From contig NZ_JAOQJP010000002.1 in the NCBI RefSeq assembly GCF_025567305.1, positions 186,001-250,000 of the forward strand: a stretch of 64,000 bases of DNA, in the 5' to 3' direction. The stretch comes from Lentihominibacter butyricus (GTDB taxonomy: Bacteria; Bacillota; Clostridia; Peptostreptococcales; Anaerovoracaceae). Positions 25,167 to 33,641 of the stretch are shown here, piece after piece. The position numbers and the translations under genes were made by a program. The number at the start of each line of letters is the position of its first letter. Position 1 is the stretch's first letter. Below the pieces are notes generated by a model. The model did not search any database and had not been told where the DNA came from. It saw nothing but the letters and a program-made list of their open reading frames with translations.

Positions 25167-25171
25167 CATAC

Positions 25172-25264
25172 AAAAAACAGGCGCTCATGTTACTGTACTT
25201 CTTACTGCCCGTCTGCCAATTTCATACTGCAGACTGCCGCTTTGCAAAACGCTGAACGCCTGTT
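25172..25264 (-). terminator. Terminator of the PadR/HAAS/LiaG-like unit
   Basis: AACAGGCGCTCA (25176-25187) pairs with TGAACGCCTGTT (25253-25264) with one mismatch; on the minus strand the stem runs into TTTTTT. The 65-nt loop contains a further dyad. Confidence 0.55.
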
Positions 25265-25296
25265 ATATCATGCTTTATCTGCTCTCAAGCACTATC

Positions 25297-26316
25297 TTAT
25301 TTCCCAAACGATATATCGATATCGCCCAGATCATTTACTATCTTCAGTATATTCTGACCGCTTCCAGTCGATATCCTCCCTCCGTGCGATTCGTACTGAC
25401 CGTGTCGGTCATCTTCATCATCATCGTCATCCCAGTCGTGATGTCCCGAACCGATACCTATCTCACCGCTTTTCGCCTGAGCATCTATAGTATAGAGATC
25501 TCTCGCCATCGATGTCCTCAGCTCCACATCTCCACATGCCAGGTACACATCTGTGGTCCCGCTGAATTCGCCTTGCAGATCGACATCACCCTGCTGGCTC
25601 TTTACGCTTAACCCGCTGCTCTTGATATTCTCGCCTTCTATATCTCCGTATTCTGAAGTGAGCACAGTGCCGCTGCATGTCACATTGCTCATATCTATGT
25701 CACCGTCCTGCGTGCCGGCCGTAAGCTTGTCAGATGTCACCCTTTCAAGATCTACATCGCCATACTCTGTATTCAGTGTCACGCTGCTGCAGTCGACATC
25801 ACGCAGATCTATATCTCCATCCTCTGTAGTGATCGACATCTCCTCCAGTGTGACACGGCTGACATCTACATCGCCGTAATCAGATGTTACATCGAGTTTT
25901 TTCATCCTTTCATCAGGCACTGATATCACAAGCTCCGGTGTATCATCGTCTGAACTCAGATTCACTACCACTCCATCATTGAGCATGCTGGCGTCCACTG
26001 TAAGCACTCCATCCTTCACGCTGTATTCCGGAGCTCCTACATTCTTGTCATAGCTTATCCCTCTGCTGCCTGTCTCTGTGCTTCCTGCAACGGTAACATC
26101 TATGCCGCCTTTTACACTGACAGAATCAAAGGCGCCGGCATCGCTTATGTCGATATATTCCATGTCTGCATGACCTGCTCTCAGCCATGTGTAGCGTTCA
26201 CTCATCCTGTCGAGGAAATTCAGCCCGCCGGTAAGAAATCCCGCAAGCGAAAACAATATTCCTGCGCCAACAACGATCGCGCATATTATGAAAAATCTTT
26301 TCAATCCTTTACTCAT
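25297..26316 (-). CDS. LiaG-like DUF4097 beta-repeat protein, membrane anchored
   Basis: A 339-residue protein: one N-terminal membrane helix (residues 8-32), then DUF4097 repeats that read as a series of about 20-residue turns, each with a G-D-V/I-D/E signature (YGDVDVSRV, DGDIDLRDV, YGDVDLERV, DGDIDMSNV, YGDIEGEN, QGDVDLQG). A His/Asp-rich acidic stretch near residue 300 (DWDDDDDEDD) may bind metal. Such proteins accompany envelope-stress modules (LiaG in Bacillus). The ATG at 26316 has AGGAG just upstream and overlaps the end of the preceding gene by 8 bp. Third in a PadR-HAAS-DUF4097 operon. Confidence 0.8.
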   Translation of the reverse strand: MSKGLKRFFIICAIVVGAGILFSLAGFLTGGLNFLDRMSERYTWLRAGHADMEYIDISDAGAFDSVSVKGGIDVTVAGSTETGSRGISYDKNVGAPEYSVKDGVLTVDASMLNDGVVVNLSSDDDTPELVISVPDERMKKLDVTSDYGDVDVSRVTLEEMSITTEDGDIDLRDVDCSSVTLNTEYGDVDLERVTSDKLTAGTQDGDIDMSNVTCSGTVLTSEYGDIEGENIKSSGLSVKSQQGDVDLQGEFSGTTDVYLACGDVELRTSMARDLYTIDAQAKSGEIGIGSGHHDWDDDDDEDDRHGQYESHGGRISTGSGQNILKIVNDLGDIDISFGK

Positions 26317-27052
26317 CCTTCTCCTCCTCCTTTTCTGCAGCTTCCTGATCAGCGGATCCTTTATCTGTATCTGCGGGTTCCGCAGCTTCCTGATCTTCAT
26401 CCGGATCGCCGGCCGTATCCTCATCGCTGTATCTCCATTTTTTCTGCTCGCTCTTGTCAAGCATCTTGCGGATACGCTTTCTCTCGTTTCGCTTCCTTGC
26501 AGCCTTTACAAGAGCATTGACTCCTGCTCTTACTCCCAGGAACAGCAGCACGCCCATCGCTGCCATAAAGCCCAGCGCACCGGCTCCGGCGCCTATGAAT
26601 ATCATCGCTGTCGAAACCGATACCGGGATCGCCATAAATCCTATGATGATAAAAGCTATCGCACCCAGAACACATCCTGCAATGCCGGCAAACAGGGCGA
26701 TCACACAGGCTGCCAGCGTGATCAGTATCGCTATCGCAAGAACTCCCAGCGCTATCGCCAGCGGGATCGATACAGGCGCCGAACAGATGCCCAGTATCAC
26801 ATACCAGACTGCCGAGATCCCTTTCTTTACCGTCGGCTTTTCCTCTTCATCAAACAGCTTCATCGCATATTCAGATTTGATCTGAGCTGCGACTTTTTTC
26901 GGGCTCCCAAGCTGCTGCAGCACCTCTTTCTCGTTTTCGCGGCCGGCGTCGTCAAAATACTCCTCGTAATATTCAACGGCCGCTTCTATCTCCTCCTGCG
27001 GGAGTCTGGAAAGTTCTGATCTAAGTTTTTCTATAAATTCTCTCCTCTTCAT
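26309..27052 (-). CDS. DUF1700/HAAS-domain membrane protein
   Basis: A 247-residue protein. The first 70 residues form the HAAS/DUF1700 signalling domain (REFIEKLRSELSRLP, AVEYYEEYFDDAGRE, LGSPKKVAAQI). The middle holds about four hydrophobic segments rich in Ala, Ile and Gly, and the C-terminal 40 residues are highly acidic. HAAS proteins usually pair with a PadR-like regulator, as here. The role is probably sensing or tuning of envelope state, inferred from the family and from the LiaG-like partner. Confidence 0.82.
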   Translation of the reverse strand: MKRREFIEKLRSELSRLPQEEIEAAVEYYEEYFDDAGRENEKEVLQQLGSPKKVAAQIKSEYAMKLFDEEEKPTVKKGISAVWYVILGICSAPVSIPLAIALGVLAIAILITLAACVIALFAGIAGCVLGAIAFIIIGFMAIPVSVSTAMIFIGAGAGALGFMAAMGVLLFLGVRAGVNALVKAARKRNERKRIRKMLDKSEQKKWRYSDEDTAGDPDEDQEAAEPADTDKGSADQEAAEKEEEKDE

Positions 27053-27055
27053 CTC

Positions 27056-27376
27056 TTACTCCTTCGCTCTCTTAACATCTAAAAATACATCTATCGCATT
27101 TTTGTGATCCATCCACTGGCATCGGTAATCAAGCAGTTTCGCTTTTCCCTCCTCCGTTATCGAGTAGTACCGCCTGTTCCTGCCCTGGTACGACTGATCG
27201 TATGTCCTGCACAGGTTTTCCTTCTGCAGCCTTCTCAGCACCGGGTACAGCGTCGACTCTGACACGGTTATGGCTTTTTTCATCGACTGAGTTATCTCGT
27301 AGCCATACGTATCGCCTTTTTCCAGGATCGCCAGCGCACATGCGTCCAGCAGTCCGGATTCGATCTTAAAACCCAT
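27056..27376 (-). CDS. PadR-family transcriptional regulator
   Basis: A 106-residue winged-helix repressor: ACALAILEKGDTYGYEITQSM, STLYPVLRRLQKENL (recognition helix and wing) and GRNRRYYSITEEGKAKL. First gene of a three-gene unit with HAAS and DUF4097 proteins, 3 nt before the HAAS gene. It probably represses its own operon through the AT-rich promoter dyad upstream. Confidence 0.88.
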   Translation of the reverse strand: MGFKIESGLLDACALAILEKGDTYGYEITQSMKKAITVSESTLYPVLRRLQKENLCRTYDQSYQGRNRRYYSITEEGKAKLLDYRCQWMDHKNAIDVFLDVKRAKE

Positions 27377-27472
27377 ATTTGCCTCCTTTTCAGTTTATGA
27401 TCTATCGTCTGTTATCCATGGTCTGCGCTCAGCAGGCTTTATGGTTTTGTATAATATCATTTCTTGATTAAT

Positions 27473-27501
27473 ACTATATATCATATAATATTGTTTGTCA
27501 A
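27473..27501 (-). promoter_or_regulatory. Promoter of the PadR operon
   Basis: TTGACA (27496-27501) and TATAGT (27473-27478) at 17 bp; the spacer and -10 form an AT-rich imperfect dyad (ATATTATATGATATATAGT), a plausible PadR operator. Confidence 0.6.
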
Positions 27502-27549
27502 TAAAATATTTGATTATTTTTGATATGCAAAGCGCAGGTGTGCGGGCAG

Positions 27550-27580
27550 AAAAAAACTGCAGTAAACGTCATACTGCAGT
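27550..27580 (-). terminator. Intrinsic terminator overlapping the end of dusB
   Basis: TACTGCAGT/ACTGCAGTA arms (27572-27580 and 27556-27564) with a 7-nt loop, followed on the minus strand by T7. The stop codon of dusB lies inside the loop. Confidence 0.75.
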
Positions 27581-28549
27581 TCTTATCATCGAACGTATCA
27601 CTGTGCGCATCTCTTCTGGATCGTTTATCGTATTCGTGCGGCGGCGCATGGCGGCGGCGCCGTGCATCCCCTTGATATACCATCCGATGTGCTTTCTTAT
27701 CTCCCGGACTGCGATGTGCTCGCCTTTGTACTGCGCGATCAGATCAAAGTGTCTGAGCAGCATGGCTATCCGTTCTTCATCTGCCGGCGGGTCGGGCAGG
27801 CCGTCACCTCTCCAGAGCGATGCAGCGTCTCTGAATATCCACGGATTGCCGAGCGCACCTCTGGCGATCATCACGCCGTCGCAGTCTGTTTCATCGAGCA
27901 TACGCATCGCATCTTCACCGCTGAAAACATCGCCGTTGCCGATGATCGGCACACTCACCGCCCTTTTTACATCTGCGATCGCCTGCCAGTCGGCTTTGCC
28001 CTCGTAATACTGCTCGCGAGTCCTTCCGTGGACCGCCACTGCAGCTACTCCTGCCGACTCCAGCAGCTTTGCAGTCTCCACAGCTGTATTGCTGCCGCGC
28101 TCGAATCCCATCCTGATCTTCGCAGTGACGGGCTTGCCTGCCGCATTCACCATCGCGGAGATCACGTCGTGAAGTACATCGAGCTTTTTGAGCAGCGCCG
28201 ATCCTTCTCCGTTTTTCACGACTTTAGGTACAGGGCACCCGACATTCAGGTCGAGTATGCAGTTTTTCTCATCGCGCAGCTCCTTTGCTGCAAAATCCAG
28301 GATCTCCGGATCGCTCCCGAAGAGCTGGAAAGCTACAGGACCTTCATCCTCCGCGATCTCAAGGAGATCTCTGCTTTTCCTGTCACCGTACCACAGACCC
28401 TTGGCGCTCACCATTTCCGTATACACTAAAGAAGCCCCTTGCTTGGCGCAGAGGCTTCTCATCGCTTTATCAGTTATACCCGCAAGCGGGGCCAGAAAAA
28501 ACGGCGTATCAGGCTGAAAGCTCCCTATACTAAACAGTTGCTTCGCCAT
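27569..28549 (-). CDS. dusB: tRNA-dihydrouridine synthase, DusB type
   Basis: A 326-residue FMN enzyme that reduces uridines in the tRNA D-loop. Family motifs: FFLAPLAGITDKAMR, LDLNVGCPVPKVVKNGEGSALL with the catalytic cysteine, KIRMGFE, VHGRTREQYYEGKADW and IGNGDVFS. It overlaps the 3' end of coaX by about 20 bp and is the last gene of the run from ftsH to here. A dus gene also follows coaX at a short distance in Bacillus. Confidence 0.92.
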   Translation of the reverse strand: MAKQLFSIGSFQPDTPFFLAPLAGITDKAMRSLCAKQGASLVYTEMVSAKGLWYGDRKSRDLLEIAEDEGPVAFQLFGSDPEILDFAAKELRDEKNCILDLNVGCPVPKVVKNGEGSALLKKLDVLHDVISAMVNAAGKPVTAKIRMGFERGSNTAVETAKLLESAGVAAVAVHGRTREQYYEGKADWQAIADVKRAVSVPIIGNGDVFSGEDAMRMLDETDCDGVMIARGALGNPWIFRDAASLWRGDGLPDPPADEERIAMLLRHFDLIAQYKGEHIAVREIRKHIGWYIKGMHGAAAMRRRTNTINDPEEMRTVIRSMIRTAV

Positions 28550-29390
28550 ATTCGCACCTTTCTTTTTCTGCTTTTAGTTCTGCCTTGGATTCAATCCTCC
28601 TGGGCTTCCTGTTCTTTTCGTATATGAGTTCAAGACCCTCCAGAGTAAGCATCTTGTCCACATGATCGATGCAGTCTATCCCTGAATCGATCATCGTCGC
28701 AAGACCGCCTGTCGCGATCACCTTGACCTCGATGGAATCATCCTTGCTGTACTCCTGAAGCTCTTTTTTCATTTTCTTCACTATATAGTCGACCATGCCC
28801 ATGTGTCCGTAGACGAGACCTGACTGCATACTGTTGATAGTATTGCGGCAGATCACATGACCCGGTTCCTCAAGCTCTACCTTGGGAAGCTTCGCTGTTT
28901 TCTCAAAGAGCGCTTCCGACGATATCTTGAGTCCCGGAGCGATCGTTCCGCCTATGTACTCGGCTTTCTCCGAGATCGCGCAGAAAGTCGTGGCTGTGCC
29001 GAAATCTATTATGATGAGCGGGCCGCCGTACTTTGCATGAGCTGCGACCGCATTGACGATCCTGTCAGATCCGACCTGCTTGGGATTATCGTATTTTACA
29101 ACGATCCCCGTCTTTATACCTGCACCTATAACTATCGCCTTGCGGTTGAAATATTTTACCGAAAGATGCTGGAGCGTATATAGAACAGACGGCACTACCG
29201 TCGAAATTATTACATCCTTTACATCTTTTACATCGAGCCCTTCATATCTGAACAGCGCTCCGATTATCATACCGTATTCATCTGCACTTTTGTTATTGTC
29301 AGTCTCCAGTCGCCAGCTTGTGATAAGTCTGCCTTCTTTAAAGACTCCCAGTACTATATTAGTGTTTCCAACGTCGAATGCCAGTAGCAT
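28530..29390 (-). CDS. coaX: Type III pantothenate kinase
   Basis: A 286-residue kinase for the first step of coenzyme A synthesis. Actin-like fold motifs: MLLAFDVGNTNIVLGVF (phosphate loop), GSDRIVNAVAAH, IIIDFGTATTFCAI, GGTIAPGLKISSEAL and VIATGGLA. The C-terminal 25 residues are a charged extension beyond the usual length of about 255-260. Its position downstream of ftsH agrees with Bacillus synteny. Confidence 0.94.
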   Translation of the reverse strand: MLLAFDVGNTNIVLGVFKEGRLITSWRLETDNNKSADEYGMIIGALFRYEGLDVKDVKDVIISTVVPSVLYTLQHLSVKYFNRKAIVIGAGIKTGIVVKYDNPKQVGSDRIVNAVAAHAKYGGPLIIIDFGTATTFCAISEKAEYIGGTIAPGLKISSEALFEKTAKLPKVELEEPGHVICRNTINSMQSGLVYGHMGMVDYIVKKMKKELQEYSKDDSIEVKVIATGGLATMIDSGIDCIDHVDKMLTLEGLELIYEKNRKPRRIESKAELKAEKERCEYGEATV

Positions 29391-29522
29391 GGTTTTCTCC
29401 TTTTGCTCTGTATTTTTTTAACAGTCTGAATAGACCGCTTTTATTTTACCATAAAGTATGTTCACAACCAAAACATTTTTACATGAAATCAACATTCAGA
29501 TCCGATCATTTTTCAGTCCGGA

Positions 29523-29999
29523 TCACTCCAGTGTTACGAGAATATCTCCTGCGTTCACAGATGTTCCCTTTACAGCCTGGATCGATGCGACTTTTCCTGC
29601 CGCAGGGGCTGCGATCTCGTTCTCCATTTTCATAGCTTCGAGTATCACGAGGATATCTCCCTGTGCCACCTGCTGTCCGGGTTCGACTCTTATATCAAGC
29701 ACTGTTCCGGGCACCGGAGCCTTGACGCCTGTGCCACCCTCAGGAACTGCTGCCGGTGCTCCGCCTGCCGGCGCTGCTGATGCTGCTGCAGCCTGAGCCG
29801 TCTGTGCTCCTGCGCCTGATGCCTCAGCTTTCTGCTCCGCTGCAGGAGCCACCGCTGCCTTTGTCTCCTGTGCAGGGGCCGCCGTCTGGACCGCTGCCGG
29901 CTGCACTGCCGGTGCCGGCGATGCAGCTGATGTGTTTTTTACTTCTTCTACTTCTACTTCATATGTCGTACCATTTACAGTGATATTGTACTTTTTCAT
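29523..29999 (-). CDS. Biotin carboxyl carrier protein of a decarboxylase/carboxylase
   Basis: A 158-residue protein: a short N-terminal YNITVNGTTYEVEVEEV segment, an Ala/Pro/Gln-rich flexible arm (about residues 25-85) and a C-terminal biotinyl domain with the biotinylation site EAMKMEN. It carries CO2 between the carboxyltransferase and the membrane decarboxylase in Na+-pumping systems. The ATG at 29999 has AAAGGAAACGGG upstream; longer frames would overlap oadG. Located directly after oadG and mmdA. Confidence 0.88.
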   Translation of the reverse strand: MKKYNITVNGTTYEVEVEEVKNTSAASPAPAVQPAAVQTAAPAQETKAAVAPAAEQKAEASGAGAQTAQAAAASAAPAGGAPAAVPEGGTGVKAPVPGTVLDIRVEPGQQVAQGDILVILEAMKMENEIAAPAAGKVASIQAVKGTSVNAGDILVTLE

Positions 30000-30022
30000 A
30001 TGTCCCGTTTCCTTTCGATTCA

Positions 30023-30520
30023 TTAGAACTTTCTGCTCTCTATACAGTCTGCTCTGGCTGCAATGGACCACGGCTGCGTATCCGCAGGCAGTCTCCTGAT
30101 CTTCCTCACGACCAGACGTCCGGAGCCCTCTTCCTCACGGAAAGCTTCTATCGCCGCCGTTATAACCGCGATCACCTCCGGACTGATGCCGCCATTCCCG
30201 CCGTCATCAGTTGCTGACGCTGCTGCAGTCGCACCCGCATCTGCTCCGGCTTTCCCGGCTTCCGCAGCTGCACCGCTGCCCGCTCCCGTACGCCCGGCTG
30301 TCTGCGCGGCCGGCGCCTGTCCGTCGAACGGCAGGTACGGTATACTGTCAAAATCGTCATCTGTTGTGTTGTTGTTCTTTTTCTTTATATTCATCCTTTT
30401 GCTTATGAATGACACGATCACCCATATGAGCAGCAGGATGCAGAAAGTCAAGCCCATCCCTATGAGCATAGTGACTACAGATCCCAGCATTTTTCCTCCT
30501 AAATCATTTAAGATCCCCAT
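30023..30520 (-). CDS. OadG-family sodium-pump decarboxylase small subunit
   Basis: About 165 residues: one membrane helix (LIGMGLTFCILLLIWVIVSFI), a KKKNNN charged turn, an Ala/Gly-rich linker, and a C-terminal cytoplasmic segment with VVRKIRRLPADTQPWSIAAR. It assembles and stabilises biotin-dependent, Na+-translocating decarboxylases. The ATG at 30520 (GGGAG upstream) is annotated; an internal ATG at 30490 has a stronger AGGAGG and would give a start typical of the family, so the true start is uncertain. It sits between mmdA and the biotin carrier gene. Confidence 0.8.
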   Translation of the reverse strand: MGILNDLGGKMLGSVVTMLIGMGLTFCILLLIWVIVSFISKRMNIKKKNNNTTDDDFDSIPYLPFDGQAPAAQTAGRTGAGSGAAAEAGKAGADAGATAAASATDDGGNGGISPEVIAVITAAIEAFREEEGSGRLVVRKIRRLPADTQPWSIAARADCIESRKF

Positions 30521-30558
30521 GCAAAGCTCCCGCACTCCGCACCCGCGTGCCGTAACGG

Positions 30559-32106
30559 CTAGAGCGGGATGTTTCCGTGCTTCTTTGCAGGAAGAGATTC
30601 ACGCTTTGTACTAAGCATATCGAGCGCGCTTATCACGCGCTGCCTGGTCGATGCGGGCTCTATGATATCGTCCACATAACCAAGGCTCGCTGCGACATAA
30701 GGATTGTTGAACGTCTCCTCATATTCCGCGATCTTCTCCGCTCTGACCTGGGCCGGATCGTCAGCATTCCTGATCTCGCGTTTTACCGACGAGATGATGT
30801 TGACTGCTCCCGATGCGCCCATCACGGCGATCTGAGCCGACGGCCACGCCATTACCATGTCCGCGCCGAGCTCCTTGTTGCACATGCCTATGTATGCGCC
30901 GCCGTATGCTTTCCTCAATATCAGCGTGATCTTAGGCACTGTCGCCTCACAGTATGCGTAAAGCATCTTCGCGCCGTGTCTGATGATGCCGCCGTATTCC
31001 TGATCCGTGCCCGGAAGGAATCCCGGAACGTCTTCTATCGTGAGCAGCGGGATGTTGAATGCATCGCATCTTCTGATGAATCTCGCCGCCTTGTCTGATG
31101 CGTTTATGTCCAGACAGCCTGCCCCGAAATTAGGCTGGTTGGCTATGACACCCACTGTCGCTCCATCCATCCTGATGAAGCACGTTATGATATTCTTTGC
31201 ATAATGAGGCATAACATCGTAGATCCTGCCGTCATCAGCGATCTTGTATATCACATCGTACATATTGTACGCCTTGTTCGGATTGTCCGGAATGATCTCG
31301 TTGAGCTCCGGGATCATCCTATTTATATCGTCGTCACACGCATATACAGGAGCTGTTTCCATGTTGTTCGAAGGCATGTAGCTCAGAAGTTCTCTGACCG
31401 CCAGCAGTGTCTCTTCGTCATTTTTCCCCATAAAATGCGCCACGCCGCTGACCGTATTGTGTGTCACGGCCCCGCCGAGCTGTTCGGCTGTCACGGCCTC
31501 GCCTGTTACCGTCTTGATGACTTCAGGGCCTGTTATGAACATCTGGCTGGTCTTGTCCACCATGAACACGAAGTCCGTTATCGCCGGCGAATACACTGCG
31601 CCGCCCGCGCACGGTCCCATTATCACTGATATCTGCGGGATGACTCCTGATGATATCGTATTGTTGTGGAATATCTTGCCGAATCCCGAAAGCGCCGCAA
31701 CGCCTTCCTCGACTCTTGCTCCGCCTGAATCCTGCAGTCCCACGATAGGCGCCCCCATCTTGAGCGCCATTTCCTGCACCTTTACGATCTTCTCCGCATG
31801 ATACTCGCCCAGCGAGCCGCCGCTGACCGTAAAATCCTGTGCAAATGCGAACACGAGTCTGCCTTCGATCTGCCCGTATCCCGTAACTACACCGTCACCC
31901 GGCAGGTCTTTGCCCGCCATATCGAAATTGGTGCACCTGTGCTTTACGAAAGCATCTATCTCAACGAAGCTGTTTTCGTCAAAAAGGATATCAAGCCGTT
32001 CTCTGGCTGTGAGCTTTCCTTTTGAATGCTGTGCCTGGATCCTCTTTTCGCCGCCGCCCTGCGCTATGTGCGCTCTGGCATGGCGGAGTTTTTCCAGCTT
32101 ATCCAT
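30559..32106 (-). CDS. mmdA: Biotin-dependent carboxyltransferase, methylmalonyl-CoA decarboxylase alpha type
   Basis: A 515-residue carboxyltransferase with the crotonase-like halves of the family: GGEKRIQAQHSKGKLTARERLD at the start (conserved R-rich entry), LQDSGGARVEEGV, MGPCAGGAVYSPAITDF, FGAGCLDINASDKAARFI, DVPGFLPGTDQEYGGII and AYGGAYIGM, ending KKHGNIPL. It moves carboxyl groups between an acyl-CoA (methylmalonyl- or propionyl-CoA most likely) and biotin. With OadG and the carrier it forms three of the four parts of a Na+-pumping decarboxylase; the large membrane beta subunit is not in this window, so a carboxylase role is also possible. Confidence 0.88.
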   Translation of the reverse strand: MDKLEKLRHARAHIAQGGGEKRIQAQHSKGKLTARERLDILFDENSFVEIDAFVKHRCTNFDMAGKDLPGDGVVTGYGQIEGRLVFAFAQDFTVSGGSLGEYHAEKIVKVQEMALKMGAPIVGLQDSGGARVEEGVAALSGFGKIFHNNTISSGVIPQISVIMGPCAGGAVYSPAITDFVFMVDKTSQMFITGPEVIKTVTGEAVTAEQLGGAVTHNTVSGVAHFMGKNDEETLLAVRELLSYMPSNNMETAPVYACDDDINRMIPELNEIIPDNPNKAYNMYDVIYKIADDGRIYDVMPHYAKNIITCFIRMDGATVGVIANQPNFGAGCLDINASDKAARFIRRCDAFNIPLLTIEDVPGFLPGTDQEYGGIIRHGAKMLYAYCEATVPKITLILRKAYGGAYIGMCNKELGADMVMAWPSAQIAVMGASGAVNIISSVKREIRNADDPAQVRAEKIAEYEETFNNPYVAASLGYVDDIIEPASTRQRVISALDMLSTKRESLPAKKHGNIPL

Positions 32107-32197
32107 CTGTGCTGCCTCCTTAAAAACTCTTTATCCTGTTCCGTATCTGCAAGGCGTCTGTGCCTCCTGCGCAGCACGCCTCGTACAGACTCTCAGT

Positions 32198-33451
32198 CTA
32201 TCCTCTGAACTTCTTGTGGAGAGGGTACTTGTCCGTAAGCTCCTTGACTATAGCTCTTGCCTTTTCCATAGCTGCCGGATCTTCAGGATTGTCGATCACG
32301 AGTGCGATCGCCTCCACTGTCTTCCTTACATCGTCTTCCTTGAAGCCTCTGCTGGTCATCGCAGGCGTTCCGAGTCTCAGACCGCTTGTAACGAACGGGC
32401 TCTGCGGATCGTTCGGGATCGCATTCTTGTTCGTCGTGATGTTGGCTTCGTCAAGAAGGTGCTCTGCCAGCTTTCCTGTAACGCCCTTGTTCACGAGTTT
32501 CACGAGAACGAGGTGATTGTCAGTGCCGCCCGAAACGAGGTCGAAACCCTTTTCGTTGAGAGCCTCTGCCAGCGCCTTTGCATTATCGAGCACCTGCTGC
32601 TGATATACCTTGAATTCCGGATCCATCGCTTCCTTGAAGCATACAGCCTTCGCTGCGATTATGTGCATGAGCGGGCCGCCCTGAGTTCCCGGGAAGATAG
32701 CCTTGTCGATAGCCTTCGCGTATTTTTCTTTGCAAAGGATAAGTCCGCCTCTAGGCCCTCTGAGTGTCTTATGCGTCGTGCTTGTAACGATATCCGCATA
32801 TTCCATCGGATTTGGATGGAGTCCGACTGCAACGAGTCCTGCGATATGCGCCATGTCGACCATCAGCATAGCGCCGACTTCGTCTGCGATCTCTTTGAAT
32901 TTATCTGCATATATAGTTCTTGGGTAAGCCGAAGCGCCTGCCACGATCAGTTTAGGCTTGTGCTTCAGGGCCAGCTCCCTTACGTTGTCAAAATCTATCA
33001 TTTCTGTTTCATGATCGAGTCCGTATGACACGAAGTTATATGACTTTCCTGAAATGTTCACAGGGGATCCGTGTGAAAGGTGTCCGCCGTTTGACAGATC
33101 CATGCCGAGCACTGTATCTCCGTAATCGAGCACTGCCTGGTATACCGCAGTGTTTGCGTTCGCCCCTGAGTGAGCCTGCACATTTGCATGGTCTGCACCG
33201 AAGATCTTCTTCGCTCTCTCGATAGCCAGAGTCTCGACTTCATCGACGAATTCACATCCGCCGTAATATCTCTTGCCCGGATATCCTTCCGCATATTTGT
33301 TCGTCAATGCGCTGCCTGCTGCTTCCATGATCTCGTAGTTCACGAAATTCTCAGAAGCGATCATCTCGATCTTTGTCTCCTGACGGTTGATTTCCCTTTT
33401 GATAGATGCTGTTATTTCCGGGTCTGCTTTCTCCAAATAATTGAAATACAT
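32198..33451 (-). CDS. glyA: Serine hydroxymethyltransferase
   Basis: A 417-residue pyridoxal-phosphate enzyme interconverting serine and glycine with tetrahydrofolate. Motifs: ASENFVNYEIMEAAGS, NKYAEGYPGKRYYGGC, VQAHSGANAN, MVDMAHIAGLVA and the PLP-lysine segment VTSTTHKTLRGPRGG. AAGGAG lies before the ATG at 33451; an upstream in-frame extension to 33571 lacks a site and is low-complexity. It follows the PucR gene after a GC-rich 190-bp gap and precedes mmdA by 91 bp. Confidence 0.95.
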   Translation of the reverse strand: MYFNYLEKADPEITASIKREINRQETKIEMIASENFVNYEIMEAAGSALTNKYAEGYPGKRYYGGCEFVDEVETLAIERAKKIFGADHANVQAHSGANANTAVYQAVLDYGDTVLGMDLSNGGHLSHGSPVNISGKSYNFVSYGLDHETEMIDFDNVRELALKHKPKLIVAGASAYPRTIYADKFKEIADEVGAMLMVDMAHIAGLVAVGLHPNPMEYADIVTSTTHKTLRGPRGGLILCKEKYAKAIDKAIFPGTQGGPLMHIIAAKAVCFKEAMDPEFKVYQQQVLDNAKALAEALNEKGFDLVSGGTDNHLVLVKLVNKGVTGKLAEHLLDEANITTNKNAIPNDPQSPFVTSGLRLGTPAMTSRGFKEDDVRKTVEAIALVIDNPEDPAAMEKARAIVKELTDKYPLHKKFRG

Positions 33452-33641
33452 GTTAATCTCCTTGTCCTTTTTTACTCTTGCTTTATATGTGAAACTAAAA
33501 TTTATCTTTTTTATGCCGGCCATGCATGCAGGCCGCCCGCACACCGCGCCGCGCCGTCCAGCCTCGCTCACCGGCTTTTCTCATCCGGCTGCAGCCGTCG
33601 GAATGCCGAACTGCCGTACACTGTCGGAATGCCGGTCCCCG

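Noticed and set aside
26317..26460. Longer start for the LiaG-like gene
   Set aside because: The 48 extra codons overlap the HAAS gene in another frame and give an Arg/Lys-rich, domain-free peptide; the ATG at 26316 has a good ribosome site.
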